DNA of 64,000 nt from G963422275 sp963422275 (GTDB lineage Bacteria; Pseudomonadota; Alphaproteobacteria; Rhodobacterales; Rhodobacteraceae). The notes below the pieces were generated by a model. The model saw only the letters and a program-made list of their open reading frames with translations, was not told the DNA's origin and searched no databases. Positions 63,498 to 64,000 of this stretch are shown here, in pieces. The translations under genes were made by a program, and so were the position numbers. Positions within the stretch are counted from its first letter, which is position 1. Each line of letters begins with the position of its first letter. The DNA lies in the NCBI GenBank assembly GCA_963422275.1, contig OY729418.1, positions 558,001 through 622,000 on the forward strand. The letters are read 5' to 3'.

Positions 63498-63951
63498 AAT
63501 ACGAAGCTGGCGCGCAGGAGTTGTCCCCACATGCGGAGCCCCGTGGAAGACGGTCTGGCCGCCCCGGAGCGTGCTCGATCCGACGGTCCTCACCATTCGC
63601 GTCTTCGTGCCGTGTCCGAAGCGAAGCGGCTGCACGACGGCTGGTGCGACGACAAGCTGCCCCCGCGGCGAGGCGGAGCCGGGTGCCGAAGATGAGCTCG
63701 TGGCACTGGTAGGCGAGGTCGTTGGAGAGAGCGAACGCCTGCTCGGTCAGGCGCGTGAGCCCGTCGCCGACCTAGGAGGTCAGGGAGGCGAAGAGCGCAA
63801 GCTCGATCGGCACATTGGCCACAACGGCAGGAGCTAGCGCAGGATCGAGCAGGTCCACCACTCGCACCGTCGCAGTTTGGGGCACGATGATCGTGCCCCA
63901 AACTGCGGCAAAAAGCAGGATCCACTTCGCGTTGTCCTTCCACAACACGCA
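63498..63951. other. Unidentified remnant region
   Basis: A minus-strand frame reads KWILLFAAVWGTIIVPQTATVRVVDLLDPALAPAVVANVPIELALFASL up to about 63780 and then stops. It looks like a membrane-protein start whose remainder is shifted. I cannot name it. The near-perfect palindrome at 63871-63907 lies within it. Confidence 0.3.
63871..63907. repeat. Near-perfect 37-base palindrome
   Basis: An 18-bp inverted repeat (63871-63888 with 63890-63907) has only one base between the arms. In RNA it would form a strong hairpin with a few-base loop. Confidence 0.85.
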
Positions 63952-64000
63952 GCGCCTTCGGCAATTGGCCTTTGCCAGCCTCGAATGCGATCGCAAGAAG
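63952..64000 (+). mobile_element. IS5-group element, copy 6, start only (window edge)
   Basis: The plus strand reads CAGCGCCTTCGGCAATTGGC then on to a coding start QRLRQLAFASLECDRKK, matching the N-terminus of the IS5-group transposase in copies 4 and 5. The copy continues beyond the window. The usual upstream end is absent; another sequence joins at about 63951. Confidence 0.7.

Noticed and set aside
1..64000. CRISPR array or rRNA operon
   Set aside because: I looked for regular spaced direct repeats and for rRNA core sequences and saw none. The repeated sequences here are IS copies and one gene-end duplication.

Overview
The window looks like an alphaproteobacterial chromosome of roughly 57% G+C (by eye). 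The main clues are a petABC (Rieske, cytochrome b, cytochrome c1) operon, a dapF-mtaB operon, an IolC-DUF2090 fusion beside iolB, MocD/MocE homologues, a Frc-type sugar ABC importer and MatB. It is unusually full of insertion sequences, IS fragments and recently broken genes. This suggests a genome in an IS-expansion phase, as in many host-associated or recently bottlenecked bacteria. The lifestyle is an inference; no rRNA is present to place the organism.

Layout. 1-6.2 kb: the end of an AbiEii-type toxin gene, an IS5-group element that has itself been hit by two different IS1595-family elements, a decayed VapBC pair and a decayed second IS. 6.3-10 kb: adenine deaminase, AMP nucleosidase (a purine salvage pair) and an HU protein. 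10.5-15.1 kb: IS stubs, then a visibly G+C-richer block with a DUF3565-DUF1971 protein, two truncated genes and a large dimethylglycine/sarcosine dehydrogenase-like flavoprotein. 15.5-21.7 kb: a dead alpha/beta hydrolase, a complete sugar-type ABC importer, a decayed HigBA pair and IS debris. 21.8-27.1 kb: an AAA ATPase with a frameshifted DUF3226 (TOPRIM) partner, an IS5 stub inserted exactly at the aroC stop codon, aroC, and mocE-mocD. 28.5-31.8 kb: a fused MNT-HEPN protein and a TcmP/DUF5131 pair. 32-41.3 kb: an exonuclease-CBS-DUF294 protein, an amidinotransferase, iolC-DUF2090, iolB and petABC. 41.5-49.5 kb: more ISs around an AAA ATPase plus PIN-like nuclease pair, then a second nested IS stack (IS982 and IS1595 inside IS5). 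49.2-52.5 kb: a DprA-like/RecQ-phosphoribosyltransferase operon. 53.4-58.8 kb: EVE protein, matB, GST, mtaB, dapF and tRNA-Lys. 58.8-64 kb: IS5 remnants, a dead type I methylase, a dead PIN toxin, a dead integrase, a probable exported HNH nuclease and a near-perfect palindrome.

How it fits together. Housekeeping genes (aroC, dapF, mtaB, petABC, tRNA-Lys) alternate with accessory modules. Several accessory modules have the form of conflict or defence systems: AAA+TOPRIM, AAA+PIN, TcmP+DUF5131, RecQ/PRTase+DprA, MNT-HEPN, and the edge AbiEii gene. Others of this kind are already dead (VapBC, HigBA, FitB-like PIN, HsdM). A second theme is cyclitol or sugar chemistry: a Frc-type importer, MocDE, an amidinotransferase and IolC/IolB lie within 22 kb, although not in one operon. 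No CRISPR array, rRNA or origin was seen.
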